Of a DNA stretch of 64,000 nt, positions 32,570-46,151 are shown piece by piece. The notes beneath the pieces are model-generated. The model saw nothing but the letters and a program-made list of their open reading frames with translations, was not told the origin of the DNA and searched no databases. The DNA is taken from positions 28,920,696-28,984,695 of the forward strand of contig CALNVZ010003429.1 in assembly GCA_940671915.1 (NCBI GenBank), written 5' to 3'. Origin of the DNA: Paracentrotus lividus (taxonomy: Eukaryota; Echinodermata; Echinoidea; Camarodonta; Echinidae). The translations under genes were made by a program, and so were the position numbers. Every line of letters begins with the position of its first letter. Within the stretch, counting starts at the first letter, position 1.

Positions 32570-35500
32570 AGGGGTGGGCGAATGAATAATTTTTATTGAA
32601 ATTTGATTTTAGACGAGTGGATTCTAAGGCCAAATTGGCTGCTGAACATGAATCAAACAAGTATTTGACCTCAGATGACGTTCTTGAACTAGTTACGGGA
32701 GGTTTTTCAAAATGGCGCCAAATGACTAAAATCGTCAATTTTGTGTGTAGGACTTCAGAAAATGATGTAATTGTGGCTTGTTTCATTGTCAATTTATATT
32801 TTTTTCAGTGTCACTGAATCCCAAAATTAATGGATTAGTAAATGTCCAGTTGTTTGTTTTGTCCTAAATTTAGCAAAACCACTATTTTTGCACATTTTTG
32901 GTCAAAAATCATTACTGATGTATGTACTGTAATTGTAAATGCGTTGAAGTCCAAAGTTGCCAAGCCCCAAAAAAACAATATAATATATATGTTTAATCAC
33001 TTTGAGTAATCATCTCAAATCCTGGACCAGTACTCAATACAGTTAATTAGGGATAGTTTGGTAAACTCTGGTATGTCATGTATGTATTACCAATTCTAAG
33101 GGCCTATGGATTTCAATGTACATGTATTATTAGTAGAATGTCAATGTCTTCTGTAACATTATCTTCTGGCTTCAGAACATTTCTTAATGATCCTTTGCAG
33201 TTCCATCACAGAGAACTTCTCCATTTTGATCTTTCCATCTGCTCCTTAACCCGTCTCTATCTGTCGAATGCCTGGTCTATGGTGAGTCGGAGAAATGAAA
33301 TTTCATCCAAGAGCTGCTTCTCTGTCGATTGTGGTAGACTGTCTAGACTATTTGGAGATAGATGTTTCCAAGACTGAGCATTTTACCTGCTTTCTTTTCC
33401 TTAAGCTTTTCCTTCTTTATGAAGAACTAGTTTCTTTACAGAAATCAACAGTTACAAGAAAATCTGCTTCTAGCTTCTGAACTGCCTTCACCTCTTCAGA
33501 ACATCGAGCCCACTTCCATCTTGAGTTTCTATCATCTCTGTTTGGAACTCAAACTCAGAATCTACTAGTAGACCAGTACTTACAAGTTTATTCTTCCTTG
33601 AAATGTTTTTTGTATGGAGGTACTTCCACCACTGACTTTGATTCGATGATCCAGCTTTGAAAACTCTGACTCACACCCTAAGTTAGTTAAGGGTGCATAC
33701 TTCATGTCTTTTCTAACATTCATCTGGTCTTGTAAAATAGTCAGTATTCGACAACTGATTCTTCACTGCATCAAACACTCTTTCAATCACAGTAGCTACA
33801 AGTTTGTCTCTACCGGATTTCCATGTTCCCTCTTCTCTACCATCTTCTCTTCCAATTCATCCATTTTTTTTTTCTCAAGGAAGGTTTAACTCCTGCCCAC
33901 ATTCTGTCAACACTAAGTACCTTGGTCACTCCTTCTTGTCAATTCCAAGCAGTTCCATCATTGGAAAGAACAATGTCAGCCATAAAGAGGCAGATTTCAG
34001 AACAAGCAGGTGAACCAGTCATTGTTTAATGAAAGTAGACACGCCCGAGCACTAGCGCTTACTGTTGATATGCACAATTGCACTGAAGAAAGTTTTGATT
34101 GAGTCGTGCCACTTCAAATACTCCTGAGCGAGTTCTGCGATCATGTTGGATTCCTGGTGTCACAGGTTCTGTAGGCTTTGATTTCTTCTTCATCATCACC
34201 TACTAGTTCATCCTCATCATCTTCCTCATTCTTCATTTTTCAATTCTGACCAAAACCATATTGGCTACTCTAACTACCACTTTGGAAACCTCATCAGTGG
34301 GGTGTGGTACACAAAGACTTACGATTGATTAAAAAGATGACGATTGATTTTTTCTCGTAGCCTCATCCTGAATAGGATGATCCAAAAGTTGATAATCTTA
34401 AGGCTAATCTAGCCTAACCCTACTCTTATCATATCCCAAATCCTTATCCATGACTGACTGGTTTTTCAAAATGAGGCTGCCGAAAAAAAATCAATCGTAT
34501 CTTTTAATCAATCGTAAGTCTTTGTGTTACACCCCACAGGAGACATTCTTATCTCAGCAAACACTGTACAACACATCGCATCAAGCTCTCATTCAGACTC
34601 ATCTTCCTGTGCGTACTTTAACTTGTGGAAATGCAGAACCCTGTTTTTCTTTTCTTTTTTCTCTCTAGCATTGGCTCTTTCGATGAACGAAGTTGCGATT
34701 TGTGAAAAGACATTCCTCTGATGTCTGTGGTTCACTAAAACATGGATCACTTTCACGTCTATGGAGTGTGAACACTTCACCCAATTCTGATTCATCCAGT
34801 CTCTTTTGCTCTGCCTTTGTGCTTTCTGTCGCTGCCTTTTTCTTCCCTGCAGGTCTTTCACTGTTCACCTTTCCTTTTCTTTTGCTTCGCCAATATTTTG
34901 GACGTTAATGGTGCATATGGCTTTCTAAGTTCCAAACAATTATCCTTAAAGAAATCTTCATCTCCTTGGTACTCTTCCGGAGATCGCTTTCTATATTTTA
35001 CATCATTAGTTCTGATGTTGTAATATAAAGCATGCTTTGTCAGCCGATCATGAATTCAACTGCACTGTTGTACCATTCATCATTTTTTCTTTTTTGTCTC
35101 AAGTTGCTCGTACTTTCTCATACTGTCAACTGGTCATAGTCTCTCTTATTTCTTTGCTACTGGATTTTCATCAGTGGGTAAACATTTTTCGTGATCCAAT
35201 CCTGTCTAAGCTCTAGCAACTATTTACTGCTGCTTCAGAAGGAATTCTTTTCTGCTGTCCCTTAAATTGGCATTCCTTTTGCACAATGCTAGTATTCTAC
35301 CAATAACAACTGCCCAGATGGTAATTCTGCCAGTTGATTGAACTCAGTCATTTCACTGTAATTTTCACCAAATAGTTCTTTTATGGTAGTAGTACTGTGT
35401 GATTGTCATTTGTCATTCATTGGTGGTAAATATAGTTAATTTGTAAGTATTTAAAGAATTGTTCCCCAATCAGTTTTTATTAGATGGGTTTGCTTGCTTG

Positions 35501-35967
35501 GCTTCCTCTGACATGAAAAAGAACGAAAAGAAAGCACATTTTATGATAATTTACATATTGGATATGAAGATACCAGGAAGTATTTTGCTCATTTAGAATC
35601 ATGTGGATGTGATTAAGTATCATGAATTTCTAGTACTTACGCAGCAATTTTTCTTTATACTTGGTAGAAATTAACAATACGTCCATAATAAACAGCTTAC
35701 CATGGCCTCAAATGACTTTGGGATGTTCAAATTTGGAATTTAGCAACCTCAAAACCTATAAAAACATATATTACACAACACAGTTGTTCATACTATGGTC
35801 AAAAACGTCGAAAAAAGGTCATTTTTCCCGCCTTTTTTCAAAAATGGGCGGTAAATAGTTCAAAACGTCATCGTAACGCAAAAATGAGTGCCATATTCTT
35901 GTTCAGCAGCCAAAATGGCCATAGAATTCACTCGTCTAGAAAAAAAAATGTCATTTGCCCACCCCTA
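32570..35967 (-). mobile_element. 3.4-kb hAT-like DNA transposon, decayed
   Basis: The left end AGGGGTGGGCGAATGA and the right end TCATTTGCCCACCCCTA are inverted repeats. An 8-bp duplication, TTAGTATT, brackets the element. TIRs of the (C/T)AGGGGTGGGC type with 8-bp duplications are the hallmark of hAT elements. The inner bases carry minus-strand coding remnants in shifting frames: a stretch from about 35037 down to 34858 (KHALYYNIRTNDVKYRKRSP...), an overlapping one to about 34665, and one near 33840-33600 containing TNLGCESEFSKLD. They are interrupted by stops and frameshifts, so no working transposase is encoded. Confidence 0.8.
33600..35037 (-). pseudogene. Decayed ORF inside the hAT-like element
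   Basis: Minus-strand fragments with protein-like composition are split by frame changes: at least one near 34860 where two frames overlap, and another near 33700. I could not match them to a named transposase by eye; the assignment rests on the element ends. The fragment with TNLGCESEFSKLDHRI looks like a conserved domain from an invertebrate repeat-encoded protein. Confidence 0.5.
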
Positions 35968-37474
35968 TTAGTATTCAGTATTATCAATCTGCATGCAGGG
36001 TTCAACTAAATATTCTATATGAAATGTTCATTATCTATAGCAACAAAATTGTAATTTTGCTGAAAATGGTTGAAAGAAGAGTTCACAATGTTTTATGTGC
36101 TTATAACAAATGTATTAATTATGCAATTTACAATTGCTTTGCCAATGTTTGATGCACCTCGTTTAGTTTTTAGATTTTCTACTAACCTTTTGGTACCTAA
36201 AATAAAATGTATTGATTAATTTGTAAGGAATATACATGGATGTCTCTATGTGTTAGGCATTTCCATGTTTTTGTTTTTGGTTTTTTCTTTCTAAATTGGC
36301 TGTTATTGCAGTTAAGCATGCACAATATATCTGCATTATTCTTTGGAAATTGCTTTGAATAGAATATGTGTTTAATCTTGTGTGGGATCAGTTGCAATTC
36401 AAGAAATATGATTGGACATGTATATGTATGTACATTTATATACAATTTGTAAAGAATATATTGTGCCAGTAATACAAATTATATTATTGAGGTAATTTAT
36501 AAGGAGATTTTGGTAAAATGTGGTGGCACATTTAAATATGAAATTGAAAAGGCTCAGTCACGAATGCCAAATTTTAGCCACAGTATTTTGCTTACTTTTC
36601 TTACCAAATGATCTTTATTAGTGTGAATAGTAGATTATTTTTTACTACATGTCTTTTCAATAAACCACGATTTGTGTCTTAGATTTTGCCAAATTAGGTA
36701 ACTGTTGCAATATAAGAATTCAGACAATGGACGATTATTTTAGTGATACATTTACCATAGATAGAGTATAGAATATTTAACGCCTTTATGCGTACCTTAG
36801 AAATGTACGGAAAGCGTATATTATCCATGTGATATGATATTTAGCTGCTTGTAGATGTAAAGTTCATTTCTTTGTGATGTAAGATTTATTGATTTTTAAT
36901 TAATAATTATGTACTGGTATCACATTCCACCCATGTGTTTTGTCACCCCAAGCCTTGTTGATCAATTCAATCAGTAGTTTTCATTTATCAAAATTATTTA
37001 ATTCTATGTAAGATTATTATATTTATTTCATCCAATACTATTGGCAAGTATTCTAGAAGATGTGTGATTCCATTCTTGCAAGCCAGTGAGATTAGTGCAA
37101 ATTATTTGTGAAACAATCATTAATGCAATTATAAAGGACAATCACTTATGCAACTGATACAATTGTATTGATTGCTTACCAAACACTTACGCTAACTATA
37201 CCAATATGTTGTATTTATGATACAATATTAATCAATATTTATGGATTATTTGTTTTGGTTATTGAGAAAGAAAATACTTATAATGTCATGGACAAATTTA
37301 TTACTAATGGTATGTATCTTATAATAATCCAGTCACGATATCAGTATAGCTGTACACTGCATACTCTCTATCCCTCTTTGTCCAAATATGTATATGTGTA
37401 TCTTTTTCTGTTCATCTGTCAACATATACCTGAATTATATTTGTGTGGTGCCCCCCCCCCCGTCTCCCTTTCCG

Positions 37475-37507
37475 TCTCTCTCTCTCTCTCTCTCCCTCTC
37501 TCTCTGT
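37475..37507. repeat. (CT)n microsatellite
   Basis: Seen directly after an 11-base C run. Confidence 0.95.
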
Positions 37508-37844
37508 CTCCTCTTCATAAGTCTTTATTCTTGCAATTACATATACAATTGTATAGTACGATAGTATAATTGCCATTGATAGTTCAAATGACCTGTGCAA
37601 TTTTATTGTATGCCATATGATGTTTACATAATCAAAGAGATTTCCGTGTCCATTATAATGATATTTACTAGTAAATGTACTTTATATAAATGCTTTGTAG
37701 TTCTACTTTGTGATAATGATGATAGTATTTATAGATTATATTAAAATTGATTTGAATAGCAGCTGAAAATTGTTAAAGTGTATGATTAATATGACATTAA
37801 TTTTTATTTAGAGGGGAATCAGAGCCGTATCGATGTATTATGAA

Positions 37845-37990
37845 ATTGAAGAAGATGAAGAAGAAGAAGAGGGGTGTATCGGTTATAAGAAAAGTGGAAG
37901 GGGAAAGGAGAGAGAGAGGGTGAGAGAGAGAGAGAGAGAGAAGAGGAAAGAGATAGAAAAAAAAACCAGAGAGAATAGGAAAAGGAGAAC
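37845..37990. repeat. GA-rich low-complexity tract
   Basis: GAAGAA and GAGAGA units; the 67-74 codon frames on both strands here are artefacts of the repeat. Confidence 0.9.
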
Positions 37991-39636
37991 AGTATTGAAG
38001 AGCTCGGGGCCAGTGCGCCAATTAATTCAAAATTAAGGCAAGGTAACTAAGTTTGGATGCTACACTCCAAAAATAATATTTAAAAAAAATAAATAAATGA
38101 ATAAATAAAAAATGTCCATTCCGTAAGTAGTGAATATCAGAAAAGGAAGAATTTGGAGTGAAAATGTTTACCCTTAAGGATCGCTCGAAGATTTTCTTGT
38201 TAAACTTAAGCAAAGGTAACTCCAAAATGAGTGAAAATATTTTCACTCCAAATGCACTTAAATTTCACTCTTAATTCACTTTCTTTAATATTCATACGTT
38301 CAAGCGTGAACAGTTTTACTCGTTTTGTTTTAGAGAGTAGATTTACCAAAATTTACATAAATTTTCATTCGTTCTTTTACACTAATTCCAATTAAACAAA
38401 AAATTGTTTGCACTAATGTGTAAGAGATACGATTTTTGTTTTGGAATTTAATGACGAGCATGAATGTTCATGCTGCAAATACTATCATTAAGAGAAAATT
38501 CTCCTTATCTTATGCTCTGATTTGTTAAAAATTGTCTCATTCCAAATGAATTATCTGCAATGTTGAAAACATAAGCCTAATACTCTGCCACAAAATTTGC
38601 TGAAGTTTAACCCGTTAAAAAAAGTCATTCTTTATGTCAGGCCAAAAAACCTAGGATATAACCAACTATCAGATAGTTGCAAATATCAAATCATCTGTAA
38701 TTTATCTCCTCAAATCACGTCCGTCTGGACAAACAATGACCATCAGCTCCGTTTTAGAAATAAAGCATCTACAGTAGATTTGAAAATAGAAGTGATAATG
38801 ATCGCATTGGTGGTCTCAAGGAAATATTTGGATGGTTCTACACGTTGAAAACGCAAACATCAACCCCCAATGGGTTCCACGACAACTACCCCGCCAATAA
38901 ATCTTGGGGATAATTATCCAGGGGGTAGTTGTTTTGATGTAACCCAAATGTCCATATTGGATAGTTATGACGGTGACCTTTTCAACAACGAAGGTGTGAG
39001 GTGTTTTCTGAAATCTCATAGGCCATATTCGAGGTAACCGTCAGTCTCGTCATCGAGAGGCATAGTTGGTCTCGACCATTTCTTTGACAAACTTTTCCCT
39101 GAACGAACAATATTCCCATGATTAAGGTAGATTCTCGGAGTGCGACTCCGAGTTTCTGTAGTCGCGGGGATATGACTCAGTTGCCAAACTGCTAAGATCT
39201 TATTCTAAACCGCCTAAAATGCTGAGAGCTCACGAGCGGTATCTGCGCTTGAAATCTCGGATTTCTGGCAAAGTGACGTTTTTGACAAAAGTGCAATAGC
39301 GCCATCAACGGCTTACCCTTTCCTAACTGGCATGCTTGCATAGTCAATATGGGTTATTATTATTATTTATTCAATCGACAAATATACAGGCCTACATAGC
39401 ACATATAATGAAAAACACAGTGAAATAGGAAAGATACAAAGAAAGGTAAAAAAGGAATTGTATATGGATCGGGTATACTTGGAGGGATTTTTTTTTTTTT
39501 TTTTACATGTTACCCTTTCCTATCTGACATCTGACATGCTTGCATAGTAAATATGGGTTATTATTATTATCATGATTGTGTACCCTGCAACTATACAAAT
39601 TAAAGACAAACAAACTAAAATACGCATAAGAAATAC

Positions 39637-39638
<2 letters not shown>

Positions 39639-39687
<49 letters not shown>
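39639..39687. repeat. (GA)n microsatellite
   Basis: About 24 uninterrupted AG units. Confidence 0.97.
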
Positions 39688-39691
<4 letters not shown>

Positions 39692-40167
39692 TACAATTAT
39701 TATTTTTTTTAAATTCCTGATAGCGATAGTAGAAGATGACTGAAGCTATAATATCTGAAACAAGGAGTAAGACAAAAAAGAAAAAGACTTGATTTTGGAG
39801 GTGGAGATTATCAGTTAAGGAAAGTATAAAATTACTTCAAATTTATCCCCAAACTGTTTGCAGGATTCGTTTATAATTTTCTGAAATAAATGATGGTCAC
39901 AAGGTACCAACATAAGAGCAGAGAAAAACAACAACTAAAGGAAATAAATTTATTTCCGCCGTTGCCAAATAAAAATTAGTCTTCCGTTGCAAAAAATTGT
40001 TTAATGCAACTCAATTCCACCATATGATTATAGCCCGTTTCTCGCGATGAATAATAATTACACTACATTATTTTATTTTTATTTTTTGGCTCGCATCCTC
40101 CTTAGCAACGGCACAGTATAATCTGTCTCTTATTTGGGTGCTTTTGCTTTAATTAGTCTTTGTATTG

Positions 40168-40241
40168 TACATGTTTGATTTACAATTTTCGCCAATAAAA
40201 AGGCTTCTTTTTATTGGCGAAAATTGTAAATCAAACATGTA
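40168..40241. repeat. Perfect 34-bp inverted repeat with 6-nt loop
   Basis: The left arm ends ...CGCCAATAAAAA, the loop is GGCTTC (40202-40207), and the right arm begins TTTTTATTGGCG. All 34 positions pair. Confidence 0.9.
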
Positions 40242-40944
40242 TACATATTTCAGAAATATAAAACTAGTTTCATGATTTCATTCACTGAAAACATAATTGT
40301 TTTCTTTTGTTATTGATGTCTTCCCTTTTTGTTAAAAAAAATAATACAGGGTCTGATCATCTCCTTTCACCATGAATTAACAGTGAAAATAATCAACTGG
40401 GGGCCTTGAATCGACTAATAAAATTTGAAATCCCGGGAGTCATATAAACATAAGAATTGTCTCCATAGAGTCTGTATCATTCAAAATACTGCTTGATAAT
40501 GAGTGTACATGTATATGAATTTATATGGTTTTCACACATTTAAAAACCACTGATAAGTCACTACATGTAAAATTAATTTCTTGGTCAGAAACCAGGGGTG
40601 TTGAATTTTTTTTTGGCCATCGGCCAACCATGAGGTCATCTGTAGGGGTAGGTTTAAGAGGTCAATCGGCTCAAATCATGAGTGTATTGGTTCGATTTTT
40701 TTTTTTTTTAAACATTTTACTCATTTTGGCGCCCCTTTAAGGTCGATTTGGAGCCCCTTCGAGGACATTTCGGCGCCCTTTTAGGTGCCTACTCGGGGGC
40801 CCGGGCCCGTAAAGCCTCCCCCCCCCTCCTCCAGAATACGCGCATGGTCACAATGTTGCAATAGTTACGGCATGTAAGGATATATGGGAGATAAAGCAAG
40901 AATCAACCATCGGTATCACAAATTTGATTGTGCTAAAAAAAAAA

Positions 40945-40980
<36 letters not shown>
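40945..40980. repeat. (AAT)n microsatellite
   Basis: Seen directly, following an A run. Confidence 0.95.
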
Positions 40981-42203
40981 TAGTAATGCAAAGAAACAAA
41001 TAACGTAAGGTCACAATAAGGATGAAATGTGTATATCTGTGAAATCTCCACAATTAAACTGAATACCAACCCGTTTTTATTTGTAATAATTGTGTATGAC
41101 TACTGGCTAATAACTAATAAAGGTACCCTCCTCCCTCTTTCTTTTATTTCTAGGATGAGTAATACCAGTTACCGCCCGTCAACAGGCGCCGAACAATAGT
41201 TCTGCAAACATCACCCCTCCTCCTACTTTTTGAATCACTCAAATCATACCACGAATCAAACGGTTTATATCAACTCCAATTTTACACGAATCAAGGAAAA
41301 TTTCAGGCCAGATTTATGTTTCACTTTGCCAGCCTCAAACATATGCATATATCGTTGCCATGGATACCATTTCGTTACGGAAAAGGTCGTTTATAATGAG
41401 CATTTTTCTTTAACGAACCGGACCTAACAGTCATAAGCAGCAGTATGCACCCATTTCAAAGTAGACATAATTGTAAAGCTATTCTTCTTTACCAGATCGT
41501 GAAACCTTTCGCCCTGCTCATCATCCCTTTAAAAGTTGCAGCTACAATTATGATACGACGATAAAACATTATTTTTCATTGGAAATAACAAGATATATAT
41601 TTTCTACATCATCTCATTCAATACAAAACAGGAAGATCGTAAAAAGATTCACAGATAATACATGCAATGTCGCTTTGTTAACGCAAGCCCTTTTTCCGGT
41701 CTGAGTATGAGACTAGATAACAATAGCGGTCGGCTCGCTATGCAACCAACGACGCTACTCCGAGAGAATGCTTGTTTTTATACAATAGGGAAAAAAGCTC
41801 CAATTTGAATCATCAATCTGAATGCATGCAATGCACATTACACAAAGATCTCCGGACCGTGTCGTGTTTACGAACACACCGGAGACCCATTATTATGGAA
41901 AATAGTATTAGCTTGCAGTCAGACGGTTTAAATTTAATTGTAAGAGTACCGGCCTGTAGATATCATTCGGCCTAAACTTTCGACCGCGATTTGACACATT
42001 TACAAAACATGAGGTGATTTTTACTCGGAATAACATTATAAGAGTCAGGATCAGATGCGATATTGTTTCAGCGAAAGGATTTGGATATATTTACTAAGGA
42101 ATATTATCAGCAGAGGGAACTACAGAAAGTATAACGGTGAAACTGGAGTATTTGATAACAAGCTAATTGGAATATAAAGCATGCTGTCCTGTTTAGTGTA
42201 AAA

Positions 42204-42279
42204 ATGGGAACTTTATCAACAATTGGACTACATATCTGCCTGCTGGTGATTCTTAAATTAAATTTTGTGTTAGCACAAA
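42204..42279 (+). CDS. EGF gene exon 1: signal peptide
   Basis: Encodes [20 protein letters not shown] then FVLAQ and one base, before donor GTAAGT. It has a short polar N-end, a hydrophobic core and a likely cleavage after LA. It is phase 1, so it fits any of the EGF cassettes. ATATAAAG at about 42171 lies only about 30 bp upstream, so it would be a TATA box only if the 5' UTR were very short. Confidence 0.8.
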
Positions 42280-43775
42280 GTAAGTATTATCTTATTTAAT
42301 CCAATCTTTGAAATGAGATTTCCATGTATTTACATTATATAGCACATGTATATATAACTCATGTCGACCTCGTATGTGCATTGTACCACCAGGAAGTTGT
42401 GAGTTTCAATTTTTGTATAACAATGAAAAATGATCATTAATTTGATTTCATAATCCTTCTCGATTTTTACAACCTTTGGTTAGAATTTAAATACATTGAA
42501 TTTTGTATATAGCCTACTACGTTATGTAATGCATGTAATACCCGTATATGGGCCCATTTTCTAAATCATTTTACATCAGTGTCGAAAATTACCATTGGTT
42601 AATAATTTCATTGTCAAATATGAAATTCCCGAAAATATAAGCCTAATACGAGGCAGATAGTTTCTTTAAAATTAGTAAATGATTTGTCTTTACGTTACCC
42701 AGTGTTCTACATTTTTACTAAAAGGGTTGCACAAAACGAGAATGTAATGACAAGATAGAGATAAATTGAAGTGAAATTGGGGGAGAAGAAATAGGTGTGA
42801 AGGTCTAGAGTGAAACAAAAAGAAAAACATGTAGGAGAAAGGGAAAGAGGAATGGAGAAAGAATGAGAAAGGAACAAACAAAAAAAAAAAAAGAGAGAGA
42901 AAAAAAGGTGCTGAAATGACAAAATAATGTATCTAAAATAATTATGCAATATGCGACGTAAGCACTTGCCACATACAATGTAACATCAGTTAATGATATA
43001 GTACATCTTCTGTATACTATGACCAGTAGAAGATTAAAAATTGATAAATATAAGCATCGATTAATTTCTAAATAATTCATGTTAGCCTCCATTTCAGAAC
43101 GAGATTTTAACCGCAATATTTGTCGTAAAGTAGAACTTTGTGCGCGATTTCATAGTTCTGCATTACATCCTTGTTACTTCCAAACGTCACGCAAAACACA
43201 TTAATGATTAATGGTGAAATGGGACGAACGATATCTTGCCTTGATGTAGGCATTTTCACTTTTCCCCTTTACTTTCCTTTTTGCCTGAACCTGAAAAGGT
43301 GACAGGTTAATGAGTTGAGAGATATAATAAAATTTGAATTCTCTCTCGACTATAGGCCTAATGCAAATGCATTTTCTCCAAACGATGCTGCAATGAATGA
43401 CAAACCGTGAAAGAAACACACAAAAAACAATAAATAACCAATTAGCCATATCAAATTTTGCACAGTGGAAAGTTAACAGGTCTGCCTTTTGATTTGGCAC
43501 TAGCCAGTAATCTTAAAATGTCCATTATATGCACTTGCATTTGATTACATGTTTGTGAATTAAAGGTGTTGTAGTGTCTATAGCTGACTTAGGAACATAT
43601 GGTCTATGGTTCGAATCCCAGTCACAACACTAACGTTATTTTAATATAAATTTGCCTCACTCGACCCGGGAGACGTGAGTACGTGATAAAGGACAGACAT
43701 TGATTTTTGGAGCATCTTCATCATCATCGTAATACCTACATGTATACATTGTAAATAGATATATATTGTGTCAAG

Positions 43776-43812
<37 letters not shown>

Positions 43813-43839
43813 ATAATATATATATATATATAATATAAT

Positions 43840-43871
<32 letters not shown>

Positions 43872-45851
43872 GGATAAAGTTCTTAGATGTAATCCTCTGT
43901 CAGGAGACAATAGATACATGTACAATTTATAATGCAAACGAATGAGATGGTTATGTATATCATAAAAGCATCTCGGGTGGGTATAATTTCAATTGGACTT
44001 GGTATTGATTCTCATAGGCTGTGTGTGTATTATACAAAAACGCACCGCCAAGTACAGGGGTGTGACGTAACAAAGGGAACCACATTTCTCGCTTCAAATC
44101 GATATTCTGTCTAATTCTTGCACTTAATCAATATTTCATAATAGGGTCGTGGTCTTCTCTAAAGCGACTGCTTGGTATAGATATGCATGCACGTTTGTAT
44201 TATCTGCCCTAACTCTTTTTATCAACGTGTTAAAACCATGGATTCAAATGTATTCAAATATGTACTGTTAGTGGTACATTAACACAAGAAACTATACTGT
44301 TGTCAAATTACTGCTTTAACCTATACCTATATGTATATGGAATTACATTTGTTAGACAAAGTGATAATTACTCCAAGTATTCAAGGGTTAAACAATATTA
44401 TGGAATCATATTTCTGTTAGACATTGATTGAGGTTCCCTGATCGTCCTCGCAACTTTGTAAATATCTTTCATATTTCATTATAAAGTGGTATTTACATTC
44501 ATTCAATCATTACTAACCCTTGTAGAGTTGACAGGGTTGATAATAATATCCAGAATGTATGTATGGGGATACAGTCATGTAACATGTTTTAGGAGAATTT
44601 GCCATGCTGAGACAATTTTTTTTAAAGGAAAACAAAACAGTCAATAGAAATGATACATAGATATCGGAAAACAGTTGTACAATGTAAATGCTGACACCCC
44701 TTTGACGAAACATATAAAATAAAACCGCCAAATGCATCGGTACGATCAGCTGCTTCAGACGAAATGACAGCTGAATTGCAAACATCACAATATATACAAA
44801 CAGAGAGGTTGTTAACTTAGTGGTACAACACAATGTGAACCAAAATACGTCAAATATCAATTTCATTAGACTGCTTCTTCAAAATGACCACATTTCTATG
44901 TATTATCATTATCATTGTTGTTATTATTGCCTTTATTATTACTAATTAGTGCGTTGCTATTTGATTTAAAACAAAAATTCACTAATTTACTTTACAAAGA
45001 TTTTAATTTTGAATAAGTTACGGTTATTTGAAAGTAAAATTGTTACCAATGTATGACACGATACTGGAGGTGACCATGTAACCCTGTTGTTACAGGGAAA
45101 TTAATCTGATGCTTGATTTCCCTGTATTTAATATACATATACATGTATATACCAGTATATAAACATAATACTTAAACGTCACTTACATGTACTAATGCCA
45201 TGAATAACTTGTATGTACATTTTCGTAACTATACCAACACGACAATATGATGCAAAAATATGCTCATTCAGTATGTCGGGTATTTTATAAGGCTCCGAAA
45301 CATAAGTTGTTAGTCAAACTGCTAATTATGGGCACTCGTCCCGAATGTTTTATGCCTTAACGCCCTACTGGATCCCACTAAGTGGTATTATGAATATGAA
45401 TTATTGATGCGGTCAAAACATAAAAGATGACGACCGCTGTATTATTTGCCGTATAGGTGACCTGACGAAGACGTATAGCCAACGATGGGCATGTGATGGA
45501 TAATTTGTTGTCTGTCATTTGTCATTCTATGCTAAAAGTAATAATATTTATTTTATATTGCACTTATCGAGATGATGATATAAATATTTACTTTTTGTGA
45601 ATGCGTATGAACACATTCTTCAAGTTGTCATCTTGCATCGAGTTTACCTCAGACGCCATTTGACGTACCTGCTCATTGCATGCATGTAGGACTGCATAAT
45701 TAAAACCTGTTCAGATTCTTGTAATTGCACATGGTTTATGAAGCCAACTTTATACAATGCATGCGTGTGGTGTTCCCAGTTATGTTTGCCTTGATAATGT
45801 TCATCTTTCAATTATCTACGGCCCAATTACCAGTTCACCCGCAATTCTCTT

Positions 45852-45886
<35 letters not shown>

Positions 45887-46111
45887 GCTCGCTCATCTTT
45901 ATTTTAAATCATATTCTCTCTTCCCTTACATGTTCATCATGTTCATGTATCTCTCCATCCCTTCTTACGCTTTTATCTCCCTCTCTTTTTTCTTTACACA
46001 ATGTTCACCTCTCTACCTCTACTTTTCACCCATATATACACTCTCTTCTTCTTAATATACCTACATATTATCTCTGTCTCTCACACTCTCACACTTCCTT
46101 CCCTGTCTATG

Positions 46112-46151
<40 letters not shown>

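Larger units (their letters stand above)
35976..42203. other. Intergenic region without recognised genes
   Basis: Contains CT- and GA-rich microsatellites (37475-37507, 37845-37990, 39639-39687), an AAT array (40945-40980), a short duplicated segment (39315-39370 and 39508-39565), a perfect hairpin (40168-40241) and a GC-rich patch at 40720-40840. The last kilobase before 42204 is the presumed promoter and 5' UTR of the EGF gene. Confidence 0.6.
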
